The notes under the pieces are model-generated. The model had not been told where the DNA came from. It worked only from the letters and a program-made list of their open reading frames with translations, and ran no database searches. Positions 1 through 10,359 of a DNA stretch of 34,812 bases are shown piece by piece. The DNA lies in contig JABYQS010000292.1 of assembly GCA_022592435.1 (NCBI GenBank), positions 1 to 34,812 on the forward strand, written 5' to 3'. Made by a program: the position numbers and the translations under genes. Position 1 is the stretch's first letter; every line of letters starts with the position of its first letter. Origin of the DNA: Cerioporus squamosus. Lineage: Eukaryota; Basidiomycota; Agaricomycetes; Polyporales; Polyporaceae.

Positions 1-2148
1 ATAGTTCTGTACCGTCAGTAGCCAGTCCTGGAAGGCGGAGCTTTTGAACACCAACAACAGGGTGTACTGCCGACGTTGGGCGTTGGCGAACTTGGCAGAG
101 CCACCCTGCATTACCGAATGTATCCTTGAAAGACTCATTGAAGAAAGCGGAGACAGTCGAGGTGAGTTCCTGTTTGGCGAAGTTGTGGGTTGCCATACAA
201 TGCGCATAGAGAACGACGTAGAGTAACGACTCCATATCGTCCTGAAATTTCTGCTTGAAGTACGCCTGCTCGCATGCAGCAAGCGGATAGACATGAATTG
301 CCAGGTGCCCTTTAGCCGGAAAATTACTCCACAGGTTATCCAAGAGATCGAGAGAACTTACTGCACGCCCCTCCTCGAGCGCATCACCAGCGTCATCAAC
401 CCTGCAAGATGCTTCCCAATCGATGAGGTAGCCTCTCCGAACGTCTGAATCACCCTCCTGCACCAGTATGATATTCGCGACGCTGATGTCCCTATGAATC
501 CGCGAGTCTTTCGCAAGAGCGTCTCTCATGGCTGTGAACGCCTCAGCAACCAATGAATCGCGGACGTGACTGTGTAACAAACATACCAGTAAAGACGTCA
601 TAAGCTGCATGTAACAACTCTTTGGCTCCGCGGACGGTCTTCAGAGAAGTCCCGACGGTGCCCATCACGAGGCGGTAGTGATGCCGCTTGGACGTACGGA
701 TGTTCTCCCCGTCGACTTGACAGATCCCAGAAACAGAGTTAAACTGATCCGAGCCCGTCGACTGGAGGTCATTCTCTATCGGCATACTATCAATACGCCG
801 CGCAGGGAATGAATGGTGAAATGAAGACTGACGAGTCAGTTTACGGGTCACCTCCGGAAGGCGATTGGGAACGTCTCCATGCCAAACGAGGGACGGGATA
901 TTACGCACGCCAAGATCGTTCAGTCGTCGCAACGTTTCGCCCTCTACCTCAAGCAAGGACCTATGGCGCCACGTGTCCTTCAAGAAGACTACCCTATCGG
1001 TGGTTGTATCCACCGCCCAGTAACCCCTTGTGCCGCGCCCGACCATGGCTAGCGGGGTTACCACGGGTCGAGATACTAAGAACCGCCGGGTGTTCTCCGA
1101 AGTAGCCGTGAAACGGTGGTGCAACACTTGGATAGCAACTACATGTCCTGGTTCGTAGTGGAGCTTGATCGCGTGGTCAACATCTTGGCCAGGACCTATC
1201 TGCGACCGGACATATCGCTTGATGGCGTCCATGAAGATAGGCTCCTCGGCGAGGGCCAACTCTACAGTGGGATCGTGGCCGCGTTGAGGATCCGACGCAG
1301 CAGCGAAACGCCAAAGCATCTCGCAAAGAAAGTCAGGTCGCTCGCGAATGTTGAACGACTCGGATACAACACACCCGGCGCGATCCCAGCGTAGGAAGCG
1401 CGCGTAGGAGCCGAACATTGAAATTGTGAAGACGAACAGACGATGCTGTCGGGAGAAGACCTCGACAGCATGAGAGATATGTTGGCCCAAGCAGTCGTGA
1501 AGCTTCTGTCGTAGTTCCCAGTCTGTAGGAGACGCTAAGAAGTTGTGGCTTTGGCGATCGGCTTCATCGACATCTGAGGGTGGATCGACAAAGAAGTCAC
1601 GAGTGGGATCTGGGCTGACTTGGATGAACAGTTCGGCATAGCCAAGCTCAACCCCGGGGGTGGCTTGGACGAGGGCTAGGTTGTCCACAGCATAACAGCA
1701 AATGTGGGGAACCTTCACTCCACGAGGTCTCGGAGGTCCAGTATATGGCGAGTGGAAGACGAAGCCAGGACAACGCGACCTATGCTTCGTCCTGTCGTTC
1801 AGAGCAGTGACCTGCAAAAGCTCAACCATCCTGTCGTACAATCAACACTTCGCGACGTACCAGCGGCTCATATATGTCCGAGGAACTCCTGCCACGAAGC
1901 GGTACGCGGTTGAATGCGCGCGTACTCGACCGAAAGCCGGACGTGTCCACAGATGAATATGGGAGGAAGTGTTCAATGAACTTCGTCGGTGGTATAGGTC
2001 CAAGGATGTACTCTTTGGAGTCTCGAAAGTGTTCCCTATTGCGAGCCTTGCCGAATTCTGGGTCGAGGCCTTTGGGACTGAAGGTTGCAGGATCCAGAGC
2101 CATTGGGATGTTGTAGACGCATGATGACGATGTCTGAGCTGGCGGCAT
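1..2148 (-). CDS. FunK1-type fungal protein kinase A (3' end cut by window; internal frame breaks)
   Basis: Putative Ser/Thr kinase of the fungal-only FunK1 family; substrate unknown. Inferred exons: 2148-1861, 1811-587, 531-362, 309 to the window edge. I start at the ATG at 2148, because the frame upstream opens only with TTG. The N-terminal part has the motif IYEPL just before intron 1, then SRCPGFVF, PHICCY, FLRWDRAGCV and RERPDFLCE, all shared with the paralogue at 19470-22211. FLKDTW supplies the ATP-binding lysine. HRDISVANIIL (Asp about 519) is the catalytic loop, and YLIDWE stands where most kinases have DFG. After the last intron, GTWQFMSIRLL is followed by a shift: the conserved DDMESLLYVVLY is in another frame, and the original frame resumes near 110. 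No stop interrupts the first frame. It may be a decaying copy or contain base-call errors. The C-terminus lies outside the window. Confidence 0.85.
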
Positions 2149-2649
2149 CTCGAGTGGCAAGGACTGAGCACATCAGCGACGGGTGAACCAGAGGACTAGA
2201 TCAAGTTGACCGGCAACCACAACTGCCAGCAGGGCGTGGTGCCACTGGTTGTACGTTACGTTCACACCAGCTACTGCGATGGTGGGAGGCTGGAGCGGCG
2301 AACGAGCGCCCGGCCCGGAGTTGTATCAGCGTCTGTTTGCTGCAACTACGACAGACTGTAGACATATGTCCCAACGTTGTCGACGGGACAAAAGCACATG
2401 CTATTAGTCACCGCGCGAGGTTAGCTTTCGGCCGAGGTTCAGTACTTCTGAAACGAGACAAAAGGTATCCTCGCGCGGCATAAATATATAAGTACATGCC
2501 GCGCCTTTTCGCGCGCCCGTCCAAGCCGCGTGTAAGTATCCCTGCCGTGTACGCAAAACCGTACTTATATCGCGCCCGCTGCAACCAATCAAGACTCCTA
2601 CTACTAGTATGAACGCGTACAGTACGTGTCCGTCTGCGAGTCCTGTTCA
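2149..2649. other. Intergenic: upstream of kinase A, downstream of kinase B
   Basis: This 500-bp gap separates two genes on the same strand. It should hold the promoter of kinase A and the terminator of kinase B. I see no gene in it. The one structured element is the inverted repeat at 2473-2504. The short open frames here have no recognisable motifs. Confidence 0.6.
2473..2504. repeat. Perfect 9-bp inverted repeat around an AT-rich loop
   Basis: GCGCGGCAT (2473-2481) pairs with ATGCCGCGC (2496-2504), leaving a 14-nt AT-rich loop that contains TATATA. It could be a hairpin in the 3' flank of kinase B or the TATA region of kinase A, about 340 bp from its start codon. Function is not shown. 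Confidence 0.55.
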
Positions 2650-5600
2650 TCACCGTTCTCTTTCGCTAGCACGCCCAGCACGTCCTCCTCGAGCTCTACC
2701 CTTCTCCATAGATCCACGGACAGTCCTATCACTTCCGACGGAAACCCTACGCCTTGTGAGGGTCCCGATGCTGGAGGTATCCTTCTCTTCGCCCATGGTG
2801 GAGTGCGACATTGTCGACCGATCCATGTCACTCATGCAGGAGGAGGATGGAGGGACATCGTAGCCTGTGCCCACCGATCCTAGAGATCCGTCGTCAGGAG
2901 CATCCACCTGTGGGCTATAGCGGGCCTGCTTGGGCTCCGGTGCTCCCTCATCCTGTGAATGGGCCCGCTTCCGCTTCGGACTAGCTTGGGTGGGCTGGTG
3001 AGGATGCGGAAGTGCGCTGTGGGGTACAAGTTGGTGGAAATGCTCTGAATAGCGCGCGATGTTGTCGATGCGGTCATTGTAGGACAGGGTAGGTGCATCA
3101 TGACTCGCCAGTATCCTCCTCCACAGGACATCCAAAGTATCCGGAGTCCATTCCCTCGATTCCACCGGTGCATCAACGCCAGGAGTCGATTGATAGTGAG
3201 GGTTCGCAGTCTGACTACGATGCGGATGATGGAGATCCATGACTTGGGTGAGCCAACCCTGCAATGCGCGCGAGTGCCACTGCAGAGTCTTCGTGTATCG
3301 CCTGTGCATCATGTTCGCCAGCTTCCCCGAACCTCCGCTGGGCAGCCCATCGGCGACGATCTGGAAGTAGTCGAAGATCGCCTGTAGGATGTTCCGCAAT
3401 GTCACTCCGTCGCCGTTATGAGGACACCAGAGCAATGCACAATACATCACCACGTAGAGGATTGATTCCATGTCGTGCTGAATAGTGTGCCGTATCATGT
3501 GCAGTGCCTTGTACTGCGCGAGTTGTTCATCACTCATGCCAGCCGGTGGCTCCATATTTGATGCATGGCTGTTAGCGCATATCTCGTACGCCAAGAACTG
3601 CCATGTCGCCTGTGACAAGTAAGCCATAATCGGCGTACTCGGGCGGAAGACCCACTCACCGAGACCTCGCATTCTTCACGTGGACCAGCCCTTTCGCTGT
3701 CTCTGGAGAGATCCCAATCTACGAGGTAACCTCTCCTTGATCTGCTATGCGATACGCTGACTCCGGGATTGACAAGAATGATGTTTCCAGGGGAGATGTC
3801 TCTATGTAGACGATTGGCCTTCTCGTATGCTTGCTTGGAGGCTGCTCGGTACATGATACAAGTGAGCATGGTGTTGATCGATAATAATATTGAACTTACC
3901 TCGAAAAGCGTCGTATGCCGCGTGAAGCAACTCTGCTGTCCCTCTGAGACGCAAAAGGGTGTACCCCGCAACGCCGAGCACCATCCGGTAGTGGTATCGC
4001 TTCGAGACGACGATCCTGGACATATCCATCACTTGACGTCCGCAAACCCAAAGGGCTCCCAAGTAGTTCTGGGTGATCGTCGTCTGAACGCCTGCCCGAG
4101 CATAAGGTGCATATTAGCTCTGAGGCCCTGCAAACGAGGGGTGGTATATATATATATACCTGAGTACCTGATGCGAACCTCACCCACGTTATTCTTGACC
4201 TCGAGAACCTGAGGCACATCCCCATGATATACCACTTGGGGAACATTCTCAACTCCCTCCTCATTGAGATGGTTGATAACATCACCCTCTCGTTCAGATA
4301 CTAAGTCATACCGCCAAGTATCCTTCAGAAAGACGACCTTGTCGATAGTCCCGTCATATGCCCAATAAGCACGAGTACCCCGTCCCGCAACGGACAGCGG
4401 CACCACCATGGGCCGAGAAACTAGCAAACGCCTTCCTGCCTTGGCATTGGCATGGGGAGCTGCTGGTTCTGGGAGATGAATGGAGGTGACGGATCCCTTC
4501 TGAGAGTGCTCGTTTAGTAGACGGCCCAGGTCTGAGGCGTTCTTGACGTCCACCTGAGTACAGATGTGTGCTGTTATCTTCTCGTGAAAGATCTTCTCCT
4601 CGGCTTTCGTCGCTGGCCCGACAGTAAGGTCATATCCTCTGTCGGCATCCGAGATATGTGCGAAGCACCATACGAAGTCGCAGAGGAGTTCTGGATGCTC
4701 GTGTATGTCGAACTTATTGGACACAATCGCGCCGGCGCGATCCCACCGGATGAAGCGGGCAGACGTGCCAGACAGGGAAATGGAGAAACAGCAATGCCGA
4801 TGTTGCCGCTTGGACGCCTCGGCGGCGTAGTTGACTGCTTGGCCTAGATCCCTGACGGCATCGGTACGAGCGATGCCATCGCGGCCCTTGAGAACAAACT
4901 GCCAGTAATCACGATTGTCGGTGTCGTCGGGAGGGTCAGTGAAAAAGTCTTGTCCTTCCGTCGCTTTGATCTCGAACCAAAAAGCGACGAAGCCCATGTG
5001 GGCAGGCCTCGCAGAAGGGTTTGACTTCGGGTGTCCTACTCCATGCAGGAGTGTGTCCGGGTAGCAGCAAATGTCCGGTTTCACGGAACCCATTGCACCA
5101 CCTGGTCCGGATTGGTCGGCATAGACGGAAGTATCCCAGAAGGTGAAATTCGGGCAGCGCCGCACGTTATTGGTGGTACTGCGGAAATTCAGAGCATCGG
5201 TCTACGATAACACGATGTCCCACATCTATCACTCTTCTGCAGATATTCATGACGGTTCTGCTCACCAGTGGCTTGTAGATACGCTGCTCCGTCGTCCCGT
5301 GCTTCGGCACCTTCTCAAACGCTCTGACAGAAGACGGTTGCCTCCTGCGGTCGACGTTGTCACGATGCAAGAATGTATCAAGGAAGGCTTCGGCAGGCAT
5401 TGGTCCGAGGAAGGACTTCATCGACTCCCTGCCCAGTCTGCGGTAATGCTCTTCGGCAGTCTTGTTGTCACATCCGTAGGTCTGGCCGCTTGTCTCCGTC
5501 ATGGAGACCGTGGGTATTGGGATGTCCCAAGGACCTGTGCCCGACTTCTCGGCCGAAGGTTCGTCTGAAAGACTGCATGAGGGAATGGGGACATCTGGAG

Positions 5601-5931
5601 AAGTAGAGGAATCCGAGGGGATGGGGGATAGACCGGAGAAGAGGGAGGACGAGCCTGAAGGGAGAGACGACGAGTTTGAAGGGAGGGACGACGAGCCTGA
5701 AGGGAGAGACGACGAGCCAGAGGGAAGAGCCGATGAACCAGAGGGGAGAGACGACGAACCAGAGGGAAGAGGGGACGAGTCGGAGGGTAGAGACGAGTCT
5801 GAAAGGAGAGAGGATGAGCTCGAGGAGTCGCCTACGCCCTGGAGAGACCGATGGAAGAGTAGATAGGGCGGTGTAGCGACTTCAGCGAGGTGCACACACG
5901 TAAGAATTCAGATACGTACAGGCGTTGTCAT
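2650..5931 (-). CDS. FunK1-type fungal protein kinase B with Ser-rich N-terminal repeat
   Basis: Putative FunK1 Ser/Thr kinase; substrate unknown. Inferred exons: 5931-5920, 5838-5266, 5201-4160, 4091-3900, 3841-3660, 3609-2650, giving 986 aa. The first exon is only 12 nt (MTTP); it is chosen because the long second exon has no usable ATG upstream, and GTACGT and TCTCCAG splice sites join in frame. Order of domains: Ser-rich repeat (about 10-90); RIYKPL at the end of exon 2; ALNFRS; GSVKPDICCY; FIRWDRAGAIV; FLKDTW (ATP lysine); HRDISPGNIIL (catalytic Asp about 621); YLVDWDLS in place of DFG; ATWQF; DMESILYVVMY; then a low-complexity tail with the NLS-like PKRKR and an RG-rich end. It is closest in layout to the gene at 15712. 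Alternative: start at the internal Met in MTETSG, leaving the repeat untranslated. Confidence 0.88.
4145..4158. repeat. (TA)7 microsatellite at a splice donor of kinase B
   Basis: Seven TA units lie at the 5' end of the intron inferred at 4092-4159 on the minus strand, so the donor GTATAT is itself made of the repeat. Length changes would alter the spacing just inside the donor. Confidence 0.8.
5651..5815. repeat. 21-bp coding minisatellite, about eight imperfect units
   Basis: Units of about 21 bp (plus-strand consensus GAGCCTGAAGGGAGAGACGAC) run head to tail inside exon 2 of kinase B. On the minus strand each encodes a seven-residue block close to LPSGSSS. One unit is shortened to 18 bp. 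All changes keep the frame, which fits a translated low-complexity tract. Confidence 0.85.
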
Positions 5932-6330
5932 GTGTGAGGATAGAAAGCAAAACTAGTCAGGATGGGGGCATAGGGAGTGGTCGTATCTTGAGGAGATGAG
6001 ATGGGCTGTCCTGTCAACGCGGGACATGGCTGCCTCATGGAAGGCCTCCCACGCATTGCCATTATGTCACGGCAGCGCGGTCTGTGGGAGAACATGTGTA
6101 GAGCTGCGTCCGCCGACCCACGCCCGACGATGGTATCCACACCGTGATACAGCGACAAACAACGCATAGCAGAAAAGCACGAATATTCATTGCGTGTTGC
6201 GGGCACCTCACGTAACCACCTTGCGAGAACGCGTACAACTGAGACGAACGTCAATAACAGAGTGCCGAAAAGAACGCAAGGCACTGACCAGAATACATAT
6301 CTGATCCAGTTGGCGCCTAGACGGAGCTAA
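5932..6330. other. Intergenic: upstream of kinase B, downstream of BMS1
   Basis: This gap of about 400 bp lies between two minus-strand genes and should hold the kinase B promoter. No convincing gene is present. One ACGCGT occurs near 6229 but is isolated, so I give it no weight. Confidence 0.5.
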
Positions 6331-9300
6331 TCATGTCTTCCTCCGCTTGCTGCTTCGCCCACCCTCTAGATCAGCCTCCCTCTTACTCTTCATCCCAGCC
6401 GCGCGCATGTACTCCTTCCGCTTCTCCTTCTCCTTCTCGCTTTTCTTCGCCTCCTCCTTCTCGACTTTCTTCCTATGCTCTGCCCTCTTCTCCTCTTTCT
6501 TCTCCTTCCTCCTCGCAACCTGATCCTTCCTCAACGCGCGCAGCTGCTGCAGCAGCGCCATCGCCTTCTTCTCCTCTGGCTCCAGGATGACCGCGCGCTT
6601 CTGCATGTACGTCGCGCGATGCTGCGGTTTCATGAGCTTCGGCTTCGATGCGTACGGGAGCGCGGCCTGAAGCTTCTTCGGGACTTTGAGCGGGTTAAAG
6701 CGCCTAGCGGGCCGCTCGACGGGCTTGTAGATCGAGTTGATGTTCGTGGGGGTCTTGAGGCCCTGCTCGCGCCGGACCTGTCCCGTCAGGCGCATGCCCT
6801 GCCAGTGTTCCTTGTCCGAGAGGAGGAGAGAGGTAACGGGATTGTAGAATTTACGCGGCTGGATTGAGTACCACGCACGCAGGAAAACGATGTCTGGGGT
6901 GCACGTCAGTCACCTCCCAGGATATAACCACCGGCAGTGACGCATAACCACCCGATGGTTAGTATAGGTAGTTGAGACTCACCACTCATGAGGATCTTGT
7001 CCTCGAATGTAGCTCGGAAAGCGCCATCCGGCTTCGGCAACGCCTTCTTGACCTGTCCCCGTATGCCGGACACCGTCCTAATGTTAGCGCCCTCGAACTT
7101 CGCGACCTCAAGCGCCGAGGTGAACATGTCCTTGATGAACGCCGTGTTCTTGAAGATCTTGAACGGCACGCCGGTCAGCTTGATCTTCTTCACGATCTTG
7201 GTCGACCGGTCGATATCGAGCACGACGCCAGTCGCGCTGACGCGGAAACCAGGACTATCCCGACTGAGCGCGTTGAAGGCACAGAAGCCGGTATTTGGCA
7301 GCGCCGCGGGCCCGTAGAACGTTGCGTAGCAGTGCATGTGCTCGGGAGTGTACTTGAGCATGCGCATCCGGATGGAGTGGTCGTCAAGCGAGTAGATCGG
7401 CACCGTCTGGAACCGCCGCCAGCCAAGCGACAGGATGAGCGGGTCGTTCGTCTTGAGCGTCTTCGCAAACCACCGGTGACGCTTAATGCGCACTTGCACA
7501 TAGCCGAAGCGCTCCTCTGCTGGGAGCAGGCCGCCAACTACTATGGGGTACGTGGGGTCGAAGTTCTCTACCATCTCGGCGGGAACGGATGTGAGCTCGA
7601 GGCGGACGTACGAGCCCGGGCGGTAGCCTTCGAGCAGAGCGCGTGCCTCTGGGTCCACCACACCCTCGAACTCGGCGCGATTGAGCTGCTGCCGGCGAGC
7701 CATGGCCTCCTTCGCCTCAGTGTAGAAGTCGGCCTTGGCGGCGTCGGGCTCGTCGTACTGCTCGTCGAACTTGCGCTTCAGCTCGGCCTTCTTCGCAGCG
7801 AGCGAGGCGGCATCCTTGTTCAGGGATGGTTTCCCCTCGCCGTCGTCGCCTTCGCCATCCTCCATGTCTTCGTCGTCTCTGCCCTGCAACCCCTCCTCAT
7901 CGTCCATCTCTTCGTACGGCTCACCATTCGAATCGAGTCCCTCCGCAGGCTGCGAAGACTGGCCGGTGATGAAGAGGTGTCGTATTGACTCCAGCAGTTC
8001 TTCGTCTTCCCACTCCTTCAACTCCTCCGCATTCATAGGTTCCTTGGTCCGGTCCAGCTCCTCCTCCACCTTTGCAGGCGCAGTGCTCTTGACTGTGAAG
8101 AAGTCGTCGTCATCCATACCGGGTGCACCAGAGGAAGGAGCGTCCGGGTCTCCGGTGCCATCGAGACCAAGGATGGACTCTGGGGAAGCATTGGAGTTGT
8201 AGATGAGTTTCGTCCAGTCTTTCCGTTTCCGTGTACGCGAAGACTGCTCGAAGGCAGCCCGAGCCTTCTCGCTGAGGTTCTGCTTCCACTGCGGAACATC
8301 TTCATCGTCATCCTCCTCGCCCTCCTCGCCGCTTGGGACGTCGACCGCGTCATCGTCATCGAAACGCACGAAACGTCGAGAGGGCCCTGGGTCATCATCG
8401 TCTTCTCCACCGAGATCCGAATCGCTCTCTGCGTAATCGACCTGCCCACGCTGGCCATTTGACGTCGACAGCCCATGCATTGACCGTCGAACGGTACGAG
8501 GAGCTGAGCGACCGTGATCGCCAAGAGCCGCTTCATCGTCTTCGGGGATATCCAACTCCTCATCCGAGAAGCCATCCTCGGAACCAACTCCCTCGTCCTC
8601 CTCGCCACTGAGGTCCTCGTCATCATCGTCATCGCTATACTCTTCTTCCGAACCAGACGCCTCCGACGCATCGCTCTCCGAACCAAGTCTGCTCGGTCCC
8701 GCCTCCGCCTGTACCGATAGAGGACGGGAAGAGGAACCGAACAGGCGGATCTGGCTCTTCGCAACCACGTCTTCGAGCGTAGAGCTGACGTCCTGGAGGT
8801 CGAGCACCATCTTCTCTCCCTCGCCCGGATCTACATATAGGTTTGCAGGTCAGATGTGCGAAGTGTATAGAAAAATGGTAGATACGCACTCTCCATCCCG
8901 CCTTTGGTGAAGTTCCCGGGTACGTTGATGTACACGGCATCCTTGTCGTAGATGACGCCGCCGACGTCGCTCATAGGGGCATGAATGAGGAGCTTCTTCT
9001 TTTCGCTCAACTTCCGCCGCTTCTCCGACTCGGCGTCGGGAAGAGGACATGGGTCGCCAAGGAGCTGGACACTCTTCACGTCGAGGTCACCCACACCAGG
9101 TATGTGTACCTTCGTACCTAGCCGGTAGTTGGTGCCGCGCAGGTAGCCGTAGAGGGTGACGGTACGATCGCACTTCCCTTTGGATGCACGGACCTCCTCG
9201 CGAGGGGTAAGATCCTCGAAGCGGTCCGCAAGCAGGTAAGGATGCGAGTTGCGGAAGACGAGGGGGCGGAACTTCATGACGGATATGAAGCGGGACAGAT

Positions 9301-10090
9301 TGAGGATCTCAGTGTCGGGGTAGCGACCATTCAGGACGCCAGAGAGGTAAAAGAGCTTGGCACCTTGGTAAATCTCGGTCCAGAAGCGCTTCTTGAGAGC
9401 CTTCTTGGTCGCGCGAAGGGTGGCTGCCTTCTTGATCAGGTCAAGGTGCGTGAGGACACCTATGACTTTCGGGAAGCCGTGGGATTGAAGAATGTTCAGG
9501 AACTCGAAGGTTTCCTGCAATAATGTCGACATGGAGGACATGGTACCGAACTGTGTCTGGCACGCACCATTTCAAAGCCGTAAGACCCGTCAATCATTAG
9601 CAGAACTAAATCTGCAACCTTCGCAATGTCGATCATGGAGTTGAGGTCGTTGTTGCACTCCACGAAGGTGATACGCTTCTTCTTCCCGCTGACGACGGTG
9701 ACCGGACCCTGTATTTGGTTGAGAGTCTGTTTGGTGTACCGTCGGATAAGAGACTTCATCAGAGTAGTCTTTCCGACGCCCGGAGGGCCGACGATAGCAA
9801 CGACAGTAGGAGGGGGTTGGTCATCTGGAGTGCGGTCGACGAGGGGGACATGGAGGCGAGTCTGGTCGCGTTCAGCTGTACGACGGCCCTGCCTCTCTGC
9901 TCTCCGACCAGACTTAGGTGCGAATGCCTAGGACAGAGTGGTTAGCATGGAGTTCGCTTGATGGAGGTTGCTGACATGCCTTTTCGTTGAAGCCATGCTG
10001 CTTCTCTTTGCCCTTGGCTTTCGCGGACTTTTTCTTCTCTGCCTTCGCACCCGACTGGGCGGGTCTATGCGCCTTGTGGGTTTGCTCCAT
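6331..10090 (-). CDS. BMS1: Ribosome biogenesis GTPase BMS1
   Basis: Bms1 is a nucleolar GTPase of the SSU processome that works with the Rcl1 endonuclease in early 40S pre-rRNA processing. Inferred exons: 10090-9980, 9927-9568, 9514-8890, 8830-6983, 6893-6331, giving 1168 aa, about the usual family length. A basic N-terminus ([17 protein letters not shown]) precedes [20 protein letters not shown]. The P-loop GPPGVGKT is at about 84-91, DLVLLMIDG is the switch-like strand, and THLD (about 179-182) is the base-recognition motif. [14 protein letters not shown], then [13 protein letters not shown], lead into a long acidic Asp/Glu/Ser linker. The C-terminal half carries the conserved AARP2CN/DUF663 block, including GLRKRVQT-like [32 protein letters not shown] and [17 protein letters not shown]. 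The tail is a Lys/Arg/Glu helix ending in a basic cluster. The reading frame is clean. It is divergently transcribed from the Cep57-like gene. Confidence 0.97.
9928..9979 (-). other. Probable GC-AG intron in BMS1
   Basis: The first BMS1 intron begins AAAAG|GCATGT and ends TCCTAG|GCATTC on the minus strand. A GC donor is the only junction I find that joins FNEK to AFAPKSG in frame. Using the GT four bases downstream gives a stop within a few codons. Confidence 0.75.
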
Positions 10091-10359
10091 GTCGACCTGG
10101 CGGACGAGCAGAGCACAGGGTAGATAGGCAGGCCGAGCGAGCAGAGGGCAGGAAGGAGTTGCAGCGAGAGCCGCGCAGTTGTCGCGAGACGATCGGCACG
10201 GGCGCCTCGAAAAACTGAGCGTGGACCGCTCGCGAGCACGTGACTGACGCGTTGTTGTTGAAGGGCTCGGCGCCTGGGATCGAACCACGTCCTCGTCGTC
10301 TTCCCCCTCCTCCGCGCCGGCCTTCGGTCTCTCTGCGACACCTCTCTCATCCGGCAGCT
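10091..10359. promoter_or_regulatory. Divergent BMS1 / CEP57-like promoter
   Basis: These 269 bp separate two start codons pointing away from each other, so both promoters must lie here or overlap the 5' ends. CACGTG at 10237-10242, inside GTCACGTG on the minus strand, matches the Cbf1/USF-type E-box. ACGCGT at 10247-10252 matches the MluI cell-cycle box bound by MBF in yeasts. Their binding here is inference. Confidence 0.6.

Noticed and set aside
2597..2618. Isolated ACGCGT (around 2611) as a cell-cycle element
   Set aside because: Single copies are expected by chance several times in a GC-rich window of this size, and this one lies near the 3' end of kinase B.
5651..5815. Regular repeat that might suggest a CRISPR-like array
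   Set aside because: Units are directly adjacent with no spacers, the genome is eukaryotic, and the units encode a Ser-rich tract in frame.
5501..5866. Plus-strand frame encoding an acidic EGRDDEPEGRDDE-like repeat
   Set aside because: It is the antisense of the kinase B minisatellite, and its flanks show no coding signal on the plus strand.
6972..7988. Long plus-strand open frame of 338 codons
   Set aside because: It is a shadow antisense to the conserved BMS1 C-terminal half, caused by GC-rich codon bias, and shows no family motif.
10276..10286. tRNA T-arm/B-box-like GGTTCGATCCC on the minus strand
   Set aside because: Only part of the T stem pairs, and no matching acceptor stem, anticodon arm or A box lies within 100 nt upstream.
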